Made by a program: the position numbers and the translations under genes. Below are positions 11,545-22,407 of a stretch of DNA of 64,000 nucleotides, piece by piece. This stretch comes from Pseudevernia furfuracea. Lineage: Eukaryota > Ascomycota > Lecanoromycetes > Lecanorales > Parmeliaceae. Position 1 is the first letter of the stretch. Every line of letters begins with the position of its first letter. Below the pieces are notes generated by a model. That model saw only the letters and a list, made by a program, of their open reading frames with translations. It was not told the origin of the DNA and did no database searches. Location of the stretch: NCBI GenBank assembly GCA_022315425.1, contig JAIUPT010000033.1, positions 1,612,001 to 1,676,000 on the forward strand, read 5' to 3'.

Positions 11545-12172
11545 ATGATCTCTTCCACTTCCAAAGCATTCTTCTCCACTATGGTGCGCCCCTGCCGCCT
11601 GCGAGCTCCTTCGCACACCCGAATTTCTACGATAAAGCAGCAGGGGCGTTCTCAACAACCGTTACTCAGAACCCCCGCTCACCGCCAATTCTCTCAAACG
11701 CTTTCCTTCGCTTTGCCAAGAAAAGATTCGCAGGACAAGGACAGCATCAATACCGAGGCGACGGAATACAGCAAGAGTGCAACGGACGATGAGGGTGCCA
11801 GGCAGGAGGATGCGGCCTTCAATCCGGATATCACAGACCCACAGCATCAGAAGGACAAAGCTGGCGAGGGCACAGGAAAGGGCACAGTGAGCAAACCTAG
11901 ACCTCGCGTATGGCATGGACGTCTTTCGGCTCTTCGATAGCTCTCGGATACTCTACCCACACTACATGATTACACGTTCGAATGCTAACTCATCATGTCC
12001 GCAGGATACGAACAACCCACTTGATGTCAGTCCCGCGAACCCAGAAGTCAGCAAGCAACGAGGAGAAACAGAGGGCGGAGCAGAAAATTCGAGCAGCAGC
12101 TCTAGTACTGAGAGCGACAGGAAGAGGTCCAGTGGAGGCTCTAGTACAAGCAAGGGAAGCAAGGTTGCATGA
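11545..12172 (+). CDS. Small conserved fungal protein with mitochondrial-type presequence
   Basis: Two exons, 11545-11886 and 12005-12172, give 169 aa. The intron starts GTGAGC and ends CGCAG. The first 60 residues are rich in Arg, Ser and Thr with almost no acidic residues, as in a mitochondrial targeting peptide. The rest is hydrophilic and probably disordered. The C-terminal part around the splice carries NPLDVSPANPEVSKQRGE, a motif I recall from short fungal proteins of unknown function, followed by a Ser/Lys-rich tail. The ATG sits after a pyrimidine-rich leader in good context (GCCATGA). No catalytic or membrane motif is visible, so a matrix or inner-membrane accessory role is inference only. 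Confidence 0.7.
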
Positions 12173-12787
12173 AAAATGAAGCAAGACAGAAATACAAATT
12201 CAGAAGCTAGCGATATGGTCATGTTGGTAATGAGTCTCGTATTCAATGCGGCCTTTTAGGATACGACCTTGTTCGTGATGGTCCCCAAACTTACTTGCCT
12301 GTCCGCTCTCAACACCATAACCCTGCCATTACCGCGATATGGAGTACCAAGGTATTACTGTGGTCCCCTTATCAGCAATGACCTGCAGATGGACACATTC
12401 GGTCATGGTCGGCAAGATGCATGACGGAGAGGCGATGGCTTCAATGAAACCTGGACACTTGGGCTATGCACCGGACGCCTGGAGGCATAAGGATTCATAA
12501 GCGTTTCACATAATTGCGGGGAACAGGCTCATAATAGCGGTGTGAGAATATCAAACGCTTCATTGACTCGTTGAGGCTGCAGTGTTTCAGGAGCCCAGAT
12601 GATAAAAATAGATGCTTCTGCATTTGCGATTTCGCTCAGCCACCTTCTACCAATCTTAGCAATACAATCAAAAAGTTCTACCTTACACATATTTGTAGCC
12701 GAGCCCACTTCTCTCTTTGAAAATGCATTCATTAGGACTTAGTTCAGTCCTTCGACTTTCAGGACCTGAGAGGTGGGGGCCATCAAG

Positions 12788-13562
12788 ATGCCAGGCGTCC
12801 GTAAGCAAGCACCCATGCCGCCATCAACCCCACCAATAACCCGGCCATAATCCCACATTCCCTTTCTACAAACCACATGCTAAGGATTGTCTCTCACTCA
12901 TAGCACTAGATGCCTTAGCCCAAGTCAAAAGAGGCCTCCGGATCCTCTTCAGCCGTTGCAAAAAGAAGAAGCAGCCAACGCAGCCGGAGCCCACACCAAA
13001 CTCCAACAATGTGCCTACGCAAACCACAGCAGCTGCCGCCGCAGCGCCGGTAGAGGCTCCAGCTACGAGCAACAGGAGTATAAAGGAAGTAGAAGAGACT
13101 ACGGAGACTGGTATGGCTCTCTTCCCAATCCGGGGGGCAGACAAGAGCTGACTACATTCTATAGAACAGCTCTCTGCTCCACCACCGCACCTCGTAGTAG
13201 CTCCCACCTCTTCAATAGCTGCTGCGCTAGCACCCGAACCTCCACCCGCAACCATTCCTGCCCCTACCTCTTCCGACCTTCCCTCGTCCCAGGTGTCCCA
13301 GCGCCAACCTCACATCTCGGCGCCCTCTCAGATCGAAGAAGCGAAAGAGATCGATCTGAACCCAGCCCGCGAAGTCAAAACTGAAGCAAGTGATTTCAAG
13401 AGTGGAACACAAGCGGATTTCAAGCCCAAGCCTGAGAACGAGACGGGCATGAGCGCTACAAGTGGGCCGATGGGGGACCATATGGCGGAGGTGTGGAGAG
13501 ACAGTGATGTTGGAGTTAAAGAAGGGAGGCCCGATGAACTAGAGGGTAAGGCAGTGAAATAG
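12788..13562 (+). CDS. Hypothetical low-complexity protein, three exons
   Basis: Exons 12788-12800, 12904-13110 and 13165-13562 give 205 aa with clean GT..AG borders and a frame that closes at the TAG. The N-terminus, MPGVPLDALAQVKRGLRIL, looks like an amphipathic helix and is followed by a Cys and a basic cluster (FSRCKKKKQPT). That layout could bind membrane. The remainder is rich in Pro, Ala, Thr and Glu and is likely disordered, ending GRPDELEGKAVK. I recognise no family. The 13-nt first exon is the weakest part of the model: translation could instead start inside exon 2 or 3, since an ATG lies at 13440 in frame. Confidence 0.5.
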
Positions 13563-14781
13563 CAGAAGGGGCCGAAAGTGAAGTGGAAGGTGGGAAATTT
13601 TGAGGGTTTGCGGGCTTTACGCCCGACTCCCAAGGGTTGGATGATGAAACTGAAATGGTGTAAGCAATGCCTGGAGCCCGTTTTCTTTCGCCTCGTTGGT
13701 CTGATACCCCCCTTCGTTGAATAAGAGAAGGTTCCGTGAGAGATAGATTGGTCAATCACACTGGTAGGAAGCCAGTCAATCGATGGAGTTTGGTGGAAGG
13801 ATCTCATATATATAACAACGCCACATGTTTTCTAAAATTGGTAGCATGTCTTCCACCCTGGTTATGGTGGAACTTTTATATATATCCCCCATCTCGGCAA
13901 TCTGTTGTCCAGTCTCTTGTGGTGAAGGTCTCACGGAATTTTTGTATTCGGTTTCTCCGCCTCTTTACCACCTGGACCTTCCTTCTTCAAGCCTTTCCTT
14001 CTTCAACCCCTTCCTTCCGTCCCAGACATCCCATGCTGCCAATTTCTTCCCAACCTCTTAGGCATCGCTGACGCCCTCGGGTTTTTGGCCCTTCCGCCTA
14101 TCGCTATGTCGAGACATGGAGCTGAGATTGGGCCTTGAGAGCCTGAGATACTGATGGTATCGTCTAGGTGAGTTCGCGAAGATCCTTTCTTCCAGACCGT
14201 ACGTCTGAACAAACCTGGGTGTGCGAGCAATGGAGTCAAGTGAATGTACTGGTCTGGGGCCGAAAATTGACAACAGCACTCAATCGTACTACCACCACTG
14301 CCACCTTTCTCTTTGCAAACCCTTCAAGTCTATCATACATGTAGAGTACGACACCGTCGTTTTCCACCAAGAGTCCCTCTTCTTGCTCTCTAACTTGCCT
14401 TCAAAGAGCTTCACGCTACTCCTGATGCCGTTACTAGTAGCCGTTGATGGATACCTTTCAAAGTCATTGACGAATTGTATGCAAATGGTCGCTCGGAGCA
14501 TAGCGGGATGTACGCTGGCTGCACTCAGCCTTGGAATGCATGCACAGAGCCTCAGGTTGAAAGAAGATGGTTGATACGAGGTTCTATAAGAATGTCAATG
14601 CATTAATATAAATTTTTTTTGCATGGGGCTACCAAGAATTGGTCGGATGGATGTATTCACACGGATACACGATACACGTTCAAGGTGCACGATTGGGATG
14701 ATCGCAAATCACGTGACTCTGTGGGCCACACTTCATGGAATTTCAAGCAGTGAATTCTAGCATGTAAGCTCAACAAGCCGC
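13563..14781. other. Intergenic, no gene seen
   Basis: Only short frames without motifs on either strand. Pyrimidine-rich runs lie at 13,960-14,060, and a poly-T run lies near 14,612. Confidence 0.4.
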
Positions 14782-15113
14782 GTCATCAGCTCTGACATAT
14801 TTTTTTCGTCTTACTGCATGTGCGAGATGAGCAGCGAGGTCACAGTGTAAGAATCCGGCAAGCTGCCTCATCAAGTCCGATGTCTCTCTTTCATCTCACT
14901 GGATGTGCGGGATAACACACCTCGCTTGGTGTCGAGCAGTGAAATCCCAATATAGGGATCCAGCAAAACGCAACATCGGCGCCGATAGCTTTTGTCCGTC
15001 TCACTGCATGTGTGGGAATAAAATAGTCATTGGATCTCGAGTATTGAGGTTCTCGTGTATGAATCCCTCCATCAGCTCTAATATCTCTCGCCTGTCTTAC
15101 TGCTTGAGGAGCT
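14782..15113 (+). repeat. Degenerate tandem repeat, about 90-104 bp period
   Basis: Four diverged copies of a block of roughly 45 bp: 14782-14828, 14869-14914, 14973-15017 and 15069-15113. Each contains CATCAGCTCYGAT-like sequence followed by a pyrimidine run and GTCTCACTGCATGTG or a close variant. Spacing is 87, 104 and 96 bp. A lone similar block (TTCGTCCATCTCACTGCATC) occurs near 21,750. The array directly abuts the PKS relic. Confidence 0.7.
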
Positions 15114-15135
15114 AAGAGTCGACGAGCTTAATAAA

Positions 15136-16790
15136 ATGGTCAACTGTCTCTCTGAAGATTCTTCCAGTGGCCCTGGAAAACTTACTCCAGAGAAAAGAGC
15201 GATGAAGCCGTCATCTCAGATGAATGAGTTGAGACCTGCTTCAGTCCAGCTTTTGGCAGCAACTCCAGTAGTAGGAGGCATTTTCGACACTCCCGCTTCC
15301 GCAATCCTCGAGGCATTTGGAGATTCCAATTTGCTCACCGATCAGCTCATGATTGACTACAATCTCGACAAATCTGCCGAGACAATCATACCAAAGTCTA
15401 CTCAACTGTGCATTGCGCTAACCGTTGAAGCGTTCGAATCGTTGGGATGCTCTTTCAGATCAGCTGAACCTTGCCAGAATTAGAATGTCTTCAGTACCTC
15501 TTCAGACATGAGCGTCTTGTACAATATCTCTACCTGAAGCTTGAGAAGGAAGCTCGATTGATCGATGTGCAAGGTTCTCAGATCACACGTACGGGCATTG
15601 CTTTTCCTGCCAAATCCAGCGACATCCTTTTGTAAGAGCTCCTGCGCAGCTACCTTAACTGAGCCTACGCTAACAAGCTCACCCATTTCGCTGGCGTAAG
15701 ACTGACAGATGTTTTGAGAGGCAGGATCGATGGTCTCAATCTGATCTTCGGCACTAAAAGAGGGCAGGAAACTCATGTCTAAATTATACGGCCAAAACAT
15801 CTTCAGTAGGATGTCTTGCAGCCAAATGGAGGACAAGACCAGACGTCCGATCCCAAAGCTCCGATTGCACGAGGGAACCCTCAAGATCCTTGAGATGGGC
15901 GCTGGCTTTGGAGGCACAATTTCGATTCTTGCACCATTCTTGGCAAGCCAGAATGTGGTCGTGGAGTACACCTTCACAGATCTCTCACCATCAATGACAT
16001 TAAGAAGCAACCTGCCAGCGAAACCCTCGGCACTCAACACATTGTCACTGCCAGTAACGCAATCCAGACTACCCGTAGCTGACCAAGTCAGGCGAGAACA
16101 TTCGCAAAATTCTGCGTCCCATGGTTTCCTCATGATGCTAGAAGTGACTGAGACAATCTATTTCTGAGGGCTGATGACGCTTCGATAATGGTCAATCACA
16201 CGCAACCACACACCAGTTGCGATGATAGAAGGACTTGTAATCTGTCAGTCTGATGGAAATCTTCCCGAAAACAACATTCAAAAGGACGTCATCGCGCTCG
16301 CTCCGGGCCCGAGCATGATCGCCTCCCAAAGCCCGCCAAGCAGCTTTTCAAAAAAAAAACACCACTAATCTCCCGGCCCGTGAGGCGGATGTTGAAGGTT
16401 TTGTCAGAAAGTACTCGCAATATTTCTCCGCACCAGTTATTTCCAGCAAAATGATCAGCGCGCCAGCGGTCCTAATGATCAATGTGTGCTTGTGACTGGC
16501 AACAGGCAGCTTGGGCTTTCACCTTATTGAAAATTTCTCCCAACTAGCAAACGTCAAGACTGTAGTCTGTCAACCGACACAGCGACTCCGATCCCCTGAC
16601 TCGCCAGAAACAAGCCTCAAACGATAAAGATATCTACCTCCCCGCCAACGCCAGGAAGAAACTCGAAGTACTAGAAACCGACACTTCCAGACCACAGCTA
16701 GGTTTCCCTAGTGACGAATAGGACTCTCTTCTCACTTCAGCCACGCATGTATTCCACAATGCATGACCGATGAGTGGCCTTCGACCCATC
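15136..16790 (+). pseudogene. Non-reducing polyketide synthase relic (C-MeT and terminal reductase)
   Basis: Fragments in different frames line up, in order, with the C-terminal half of fungal NR-PKSs. 15136-15481 matches the linker before the C-methyltransferase (ILEAFGDSNLLTDQ, then LCIALTVEAFESLGC). 15490-15760 continues in other frames (EKEARLIDVQGSQITRT, then YANKLTHFAG). 15775-16167 holds the SAM-binding core KILEMGAGFGGTISILAP and VEYTFTDLSPSM, and ends near GFLMMLEVTE. 16480-16790 matches the NAD(P)-dependent thioester reductase release domain (CVLVTG, NVKTVVC, NARKKLEVLETDTSRPQLGF, THVFHNA). Frameshifts and stops separate the blocks, and no KS, AT, PT or ACP domain is present. Intact enzymes of this type release methylated aromatic aldehydes. 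This copy cannot make a product. The SAM motif has Phe where Thr is usual. Confidence 0.85.
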
Positions 16791-17029
16791 AAAGGATTCC
16801 AAGCCCACTATTCGCGTGGACAGGGTCCTCATCGTTGACTGATCTGGATTGATTGGGACTCAGGTTGGAGCTGGCGCTGGAAATGAACATGGGACTGTTC
16901 GATGAGTCCGAAACCTTCGTTTCCGCGAAAGTGCTGGATCCTGCGGCCATCGTTGGTCTCGGTAAAGAACGAGGACTAGAGGCCTTTATTAGAGATGATG
17001 ACCATGAGGTACTCATTGTGTGATAACAC

Positions 17030-17418
17030 TTACGAAATCTCCCGCCCAGCCGCACCGGATCCAACATCCTCATCTGTCGGATCTGCTTTCCTGTGTAAAC
17101 CCCCTTTGTTCTTTCGATCCCTTGCCTCCTTCTGCCTCTCTAACAACTTCATTTGCTTAAAGCCACTTTCTCCCTCTTGCGGCGGATCTTTATACACGGA
17201 AACTGTCTTGCTAGATTTTGTAGCTGCGAGTGAACCTTGTGGTCGTCACGTACGGAAGCTGCATGCCTGAGAATGTCCGCGGACTCGCGTGCTGGGAATT
17301 GGTTGTTAAAAGCTTCGACGAGAGACTTTTTCCCACGCATGCGTGCCTGGTGGATGAGGAGCCAGGCACGCTCTTCCGCGGAGCATTGGGGGGTGCTGAG
17401 ATCTTGCTCGATAGCCAT
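17030..17418 (-). CDS. Small hypothetical protein, tentative two-part model
   Basis: From the ATG at 17418 a frame of 89 codons runs to the TGA at 17149: MAIEQDLSTPQCSAEERAWL, then RMRGKKSLVEAFNNQFPARE. The composition and the SAEERAWLLIHQAR..KSLVEAFNNQFP pattern resemble short helix-turn-helix segments of fungal regulators, but I cannot name a family. Directly downstream another frame is strikingly gene-like (SGFKQMKLLERQKEARDRKN, then HRKADPTDEDVGSG) and ends at the TAA at 17030-17032. An intron of about 65 nt (donor after DDHK, acceptor CGCAAGAG) would join both in phase, giving roughly 100 aa. A longer N-terminus from 17592 is possible but looks like leader sequence. It is transcribed towards the PKS relic. 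Confidence 0.45.
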
Positions 17419-17704
17419 GAGTGGGGAATGACTTGTCAATTGGTAGGAGGATGGCGATAGGGCCCTCAATATACCAGGTAGGGGTAGTGAATAGGAAGAG
17501 CCGGAGTTTTGGAGAAGCTTGGAGGATGAAGTAGAGATAGAGAGTAGACAATGGAACAACACATGATCATGTTTCCTACTTTCCATCGACATCTTCCCCG
17601 TTCTTTCATCGTCGCCCTTACCCTCGCCTTTCCTTCATTTTAAATATTACAATCAAGAATTCTATGCCTCTCAATAATCCAGATCACTCTCAATCTTCCT
17701 GACA

Positions 17705-17911
17705 ATGTGGGTTATGCCAAAGATAATTCCGGTCATCCTTAACGATGAGGAAGGATACGGAGGAGATTGGGAATGGCAGGTCGTGGGGCTTTTCGGAGGA
17801 GATTGGGAATGGCAGGTCGTGGGGCTTTTCGCAATACCTGGCGCGCTGGGACTGTTCTTGTTTTACATTTTTGGCTGCATTGCGTTTAGTAGAGTCTTCA
17901 AGAAACGGTGA
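17705..17911 (+). CDS. Tiny putative membrane protein with internal 12-aa duplication
   Basis: A 68-aa frame from an ATG. It contains two identical 12-aa units, GGDWEWQVVGLF, created by a perfect 36-bp tandem duplication. A hydrophobic stretch follows (IPGALGLFLFYIFGCIAF), and the protein ends in the basic tail SRVFKKR. The layout suggests a single-span membrane peptide with a cytosolic basic end. No family is recognised and the ORF is short, so it may be chance, but the duplication preserves the frame. Confidence 0.35.
   Translation: MWVMPKIIPVILNDEEGYGGDWEWQVVGLFGGDWEWQVVGLFAIPGALGLFLFYIFGCIAFSRVFKKR
17759..17830 (+). repeat. Perfect 36-bp tandem duplication
   Basis: Units 17759-17794 and 17795-17830 are identical over 36 bp and begin GGAGGAGATTGGGAATGGCA. 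The perfect identity suggests a recent event. Confidence 0.95.
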
Positions 17912-19629
17912 GCCTGTGAAGGGTTCCTGGAAGTTGGAACAGGAAAGGTCAATAGCTTTCTGGTCACATGGTCAGAGCTGGCGGTGGTGCATCAACTCAC
18001 TAATTTACTATCAGTGGAACTGTTAGTTTCTCGTAGTTGGTGGTGCAGTTTAAGGTCTACCGGTTAATAGTTGATGCAGTTTCGGAATATGCTGCAGCAC
18101 TGTGTTGTAGGCTATATATTAGCCTCCACACATAGAAATTAATTCATGTCTGACTCCTCCCATAAATCTTAACAGATTTCAAATCTAGTAGTTGGTGCAG
18201 TTTGCCCTGGAAAACCAACTATTTCCACCATCGTCAGCCCTGCACATGGTGGTTTTCTTCGAGAAGTAGCAGAAGACAACCTGCATACATACCTTTTGAG
18301 GTAAAGGCAGGGTTCAGAGACGTCAAAATCATGACTAGGCAAAAACAATAGCAACCCGTCTACCAGGACCACGTACCTTCCAGCGTCGCAGCAGCAGGCG
18401 ATACCACTACCGCCGCTGGACCGTTCTGTCAGATCCGTGACTGAAAGCCGCTTCCATATCTATACCTTGATACTTCACTTGTTTCTGCTGCCCTATTCTT
18501 TCTCTTTTCCTTCTTTTATCTCCATCGCGACCAATTTCCCGCCTATTCCCCTTGTCTTCATGACAATCTAGTCCAAGTAGATAGTGAGTGCTACGGCTGG
18601 ATTTACCAGTCGATCGGCTGCTCAGATATCTCACAATCTCGGGAAAAAGTCGCAAGAGACGAACAGAATTACCGGTATTCACTAAAATGGATGTTTAAGA
18701 CTTCAAGATCCCCATCAGCCCCTGCCCAGAGCATTTCAAGACGATAAATATTAGAATGTACTAGCTTGTTGCCATGCTTAAGAGTCTCGAGGCCTTGACC
18801 CGCCAAGACTGAGGTTTACCGGCTCAAGCCAAATAGCAGCCTGCCTGATGAGGCCACCGAAAGGAGACTGCACTTCTCTGATGATATCTCTGACTTCCTG
18901 CCAGCTACACCTCTGCCATATTGTGAGAGTGTTTTGGTCCAATGGGTCATACAGATACAAAATACGTATCGCAAGCCAAGCCACCCGAATACTACGCATG
19001 TTGTTGAATAACAGGCCATCAGGCCGTCTAGATAATGCTCTAAGGAGGTAAGAATACATGGAGTGTGAAACCCATCAAGTGTGTGCCGTTGCCAAGCCGC
19101 TAGTAGATAGGGCTGATTGCCACTATCTTCAACACATGTCACAGTTAGCTGCTTCCAACCTGACTTTATTAAGGTACCCAAATCCAAGCCCACGGTTTCA
19201 CTTGCGCGATAATTGCTTCTACGCATTCCCATTCCTTCAGTAGTGAGACCCTTTTGTAGGGAAGATATTTAGCGCCAAACAACAAAAATGCGCCGGCTTT
19301 CATTTGCTTTGGTACTGCCGACATGAAGAAGCCCTGTCGGTGGTGGCTTTGACTCAGCTATGTGCATATTACTCATCATCTGCATCATTAGCGGGCGGGT
19401 CACGTACCTCAGTAGGTTAGACGGTATGGTTCAAGCTTTCGCGCATGCACTAAGCAGTATTTGTAAGCACTTTGCATCATCCATGTGACAATTCACTTCC
19501 TGCCTTTGAGAAACACCTTCTACCCTCTTGCGCCTACCTGTAGTCCCCAACGAACCATGCTCTGCTTGATGCTTTGCTGAGCTAGAATGTCACCCATAGA
19601 CCTTCACTCGCATCATTCAAATCCCAATC
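17912..19629. other. Intergenic, no gene seen
   Basis: No supported coding frame. The motif TAGTTGRTGCAGTTT recurs near 18,037, 18,069 and 18,187 within a T/G-rich stretch, and I could not assign it. The last 100 bp is the leader of the hydrolase gene. Confidence 0.4.
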
Positions 19630-20460
19630 ATGCCGTCCTTCACAACTAGAGACGGCACAGAGATCTACTACAAGGACTGGGGTCCCAAGTCCGGCCCTGT
19701 CGTTACACTCTCTCATGGCTGGCCTTTGAGCTCTGATAATTGGGAACAACAGATGTTTTTCCTCTCATCCAAAGGCTATCGCTGCATTGCCCATGACCGT
19801 CGCGGTCATGGCCGATCGAGCCAGCCTTGGGATGGTAACGAAATGGACACCTACTCGGACGACTTGTTTCAGCTTTTCGAACACCTCGACCTCAAGGATG
19901 CTGTGATGGTTGGCCATTCAACAGGCGGTGGCGAGGTGGCGAGGTTCGTTGGACGCCATGGAACGAGCAGGGTGTCCAAGGCTGTCCTGATCAGTTCTGT
20001 TCCGCCACTAATGCTCAAGACAGCTACTAATTCTGGTGGACTTCCGATGGACGTCTTTGACGGATTTCGAGCTGCTATGTTGAAAGATCGAGCGCAGTTC
20101 TTCATGGATGTCCCTAGTGGTCCATTCTTTGGGTTCAACCGCGACGGGGCCCAGGTCAGTCAGGGTATGATACAGAGCTGGTGGTTGCAGGGGATGATGT
20201 GTGGATTCAAGGGCGCTTATGATTGCATCAAAGCCTTCTCGGAGACAGACTTTACCGAAGACCTGAAGAAGATGGACATTCCCGTATTGGTCCTGCATGG
20301 AGACGACGACCAGGTTGTTCCAATAGGGGCGAGTGGTCAGATGTCAAGTAAGCTTGTGCCTAAAGGAACCTTGAAGGTTTATCATGGAGGGGCACATGGA
20401 TTACCAAACACAGAGGCAGATAGAGTGAATCAGGACTTGCTTGAATTTCTGAAGGCGTGA
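19630..20460 (+). CDS. Alpha/beta hydrolase, non-haem chloroperoxidase/arylesterase type
   Basis: An intron-less 276-aa frame starting MPSFTTRDGTEIYYKDWG, which is the usual N-terminus of the cofactor-free haloperoxidase / arylesterase subfamily. The oxyanion-hole region is LSHGWPLSSDNWEQQM. The nucleophile elbow is GHSTGGGE, the acid residue lies in LHGDDDQVVP, and the catalytic His is in GGAHGLPNT. DRRGHGRS fits the family strand. Length is standard. These cytosolic enzymes hydrolyse small esters or lactones and can make peracids; the natural substrate is unknown. The lack of introns and the close resemblance to bacterial enzymes make ancient bacterial origin plausible, though this fold is also common in fungi. 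The start is well set by family conservation and an upstream C-rich leader. Confidence 0.9.
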   Translation: MPSFTTRDGTEIYYKDWGPKSGPVVTLSHGWPLSSDNWEQQMFFLSSKGYRCIAHDRRGHGRSSQPWDGNEMDTYSDDLFQLFEHLDLKDAVMVGHSTGGGEVARFVGRHGTSRVSKAVLISSVPPLMLKTATNSGGLPMDVFDGFRAAMLKDRAQFFMDVPSGPFFGFNRDGAQVSQGMIQSWWLQGMMCGFKGAYDCIKAFSETDFTEDLKKMDIPVLVLHGDDDQVVPIGASGQMSSKLVPKGTLKVYHGGAHGLPNTEADRVNQDLLEFLKA

Positions 20461-20660
20461 AAGCTGGTTTTTTCTTGGGTTGAAGATAGTGGACTGGGTG
20501 CAGTTTGCAAGGAGGTTTGGACAGAACGTGCGCGAAAGTTGAGAAAAGCCAACTCCAAAGTACAAAGTATTCATGACTCCCTTTGAGTGTTTCCGTATTG
20601 CCTTTTTCCGATATTGTCATGATTTTTCCGATTATCATCGCCTAATCTATATTGCGAATT

Positions 20661-21343
20661 TTAGCTCAGCTTACATCCATTACGTGTGGCAAGGCTGAAT
20701 TTAGGATCACCATCCTCTAACCTCAGTGACAAATCCTCCTCGCTTACCTCACTGCTGAATTTAGGATCACCATCCTCCAACCTCAGTGACAGATCCTCTT
20801 CACTTACCTCACTGCTCCCTGAATTTGAGCAATCTCGACGACATTCCCGAGTGGCTATCCGCATTTTCATGGCCATACTCAACCCGTCCGAACCCCCGTA
20901 CGCCTCACCAACTTTAAGATACGCCTTTACCCAATCCGGATCAAACCGGCATGGTAATTCAAACTTGACTTCTGACACCATGCAATTACTTTCATTCTTC
21001 AAGCGGTGAGAGACCCCCAGGTGAATATTGTCATTGTTGCGGCAGTTATCTACCAGGTATATCACCACGGCCATCATTGAGGTCATTCCCCTTGAAAGAA
21101 TTCAATCGCTCGTCCATAGCTTCACCTACGACTAAAGTCTCGAGTATCGAGACATGATAGAAGGCGGAGATGAATTCCTTGACCAGGTACTTTTTGCGGC
21201 AGGCGCTGTTGAAAGTGGCGACCAAGGAAGGTTTGTCGAGCTGTTTGTAGATCGAGGTGATGAGCTCGGGAGGTAGGTCTGTGATTGTTGGTCTCTTGGA
21301 TGGAGAAACTAGGGCCTGGAGTTGGATATTGTAGGATGGGTCT
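20661..21343 (-). pseudogene. F-box-type protein with frameshift and internal duplication
   Basis: From a likely splice acceptor at 21344-21345 the minus strand reads an F-box-like segment (KRPTITDLPPELITSIYKQL, then ATFNSACRKKYLVKEF) down to MDERLNSFKG. There the frame closes soon after a GGGG run. In the frame one base off, a long continuation follows from 21086 (AVVIYLVDNC, then ELPCRFDPDWVKAYLKVGEA) and ends at the stop near 20661. A one-base difference in the G run would join them, so this looks like a frameshifted gene. A missed intron or sequencing error is the alternative. Near the end a 20-aa unit (SEVSEEDLSLRLEDGDPKFS) is repeated twice. No ATG is visible for the F-box exon: the preceding exon near 21,390 (donor CAGGTGAGT) lacks one. 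F-box proteins select substrates for SCF ubiquitin ligases. Confidence 0.55.
20695..20814 (-). repeat. 60-bp tandem duplication, in frame
   Basis: Two units, 20695-20754 and 20755-20814, differ at only a few positions. They encode two acidic 20-aa units in the F-box-type gene on the minus strand. Confidence 0.9.
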
Positions 21344-21980
21344 CTATATTGAAATTTAGTGGGGGATCAGGTGTCTAGAACTCACCTGCAGTATTAGTTG
21401 GGATCAGCGGATGATAATCGGATTATTGCGTAGTGTTACAGTTATGAGGAAAAGGTTTCGCGATTGGGAGGCACTAATAACGTGTACACAGGATTGGATA
21501 GCCAAAATGAGGCTTGTTGCTGAAAATGGGGGGTATTGCATACGTTTCTCCCCGCCAGATCATCCTCGAAGGACCTTTTCAATAAGGCCATGGCTGGAAA
21601 CTTCCATCGGTAAGCAAAATGAGTAGATGGAGCCGGATACGTGCATTGATATGTTCTCTGGTGCGATGCAGAAAGTTTGTGTGTCTTCGGAGAGCCGATA
21701 CACGATAGACAATACGGAACACTGCATTTCGGGTTTCCAGCAGCTATGCCTTTCGTCCATCTCACTGCATCTCGCCTGGTTATGCCCTACTCCTTACCGC
21801 ATCGGACGTGTGATCATGTACCGACAATGCAATGCCGGATTCTCCGTACCCACAGCCAACGCCTATGAAACATCACGAGATTTCCACATTTTCCAGCATA
21901 TTTATTTATGTTCCGCTTCCAATTCACACACCGAAACCTCACAAACACTCAACCAATACATCAGGCCTTGACATTCCACT

Positions 21981-22407
21981 ATGCGTTTTTCTACCATCAT
22001 CACCGCCGTCTTCTTCGGCGCCTCTAATACTATGGCCGTACCCGCCTCCCGACTCGGGACCAGGCAAGAGGCCCTTTGTTCCGGCCTTGAGAGCCAGCCT
22101 CTATGCTGCGCCGTCGATATCTTGGGTATCGCTAGCGTACAATGTTCTGCGCGTGCGTTGTCCCTGTCTCTATCTAATTCTGTCCATTCCTCAAGGAAGA
22201 AATAAGTAGCTAAATGATGACTGTATGCATAGCTCCCATGGATCCCAGTAATGTCACGGAATTCGAGAGCCTGTGCGCGTCCCTTGGACAGGGCGCTCAA
22301 TGCTGTTTTTTCGATGCCGTGAGTTTGTCGGAGCACGTGTAGTGTGGTGTGCGGTGTACTGACTGTTCTTATAGTTGGGCGAGGCGTTGCTTTGCTCTTC
22401 ACCTTGA
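21981..22407 (+). CDS. Class II hydrophobin
   Basis: Three exons, 21981-22152, 22233-22318 and 22375-22407, give 96 aa. The signal peptide is MRFSTIITAVFFGASNTMAV. All eight cysteines of a class II hydrophobin are present: C-X8-CC-X11-C-X16-C-X8-CC-X10-C, including SQPLCCAVDILGIASVQC and CASLGQGAQCC, and the protein ends LLCSSP. The first spacing is one residue shorter than usual. Introns at the positions just after the fourth and seventh Cys regions match the family. Hydrophobins are secreted, self-assemble at air-water interfaces and coat aerial hyphae and spores. The leader is A/C-rich with a TATTTAT box near 21,900. Overlapping frames on the other strand are shadows. Confidence 0.93.
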
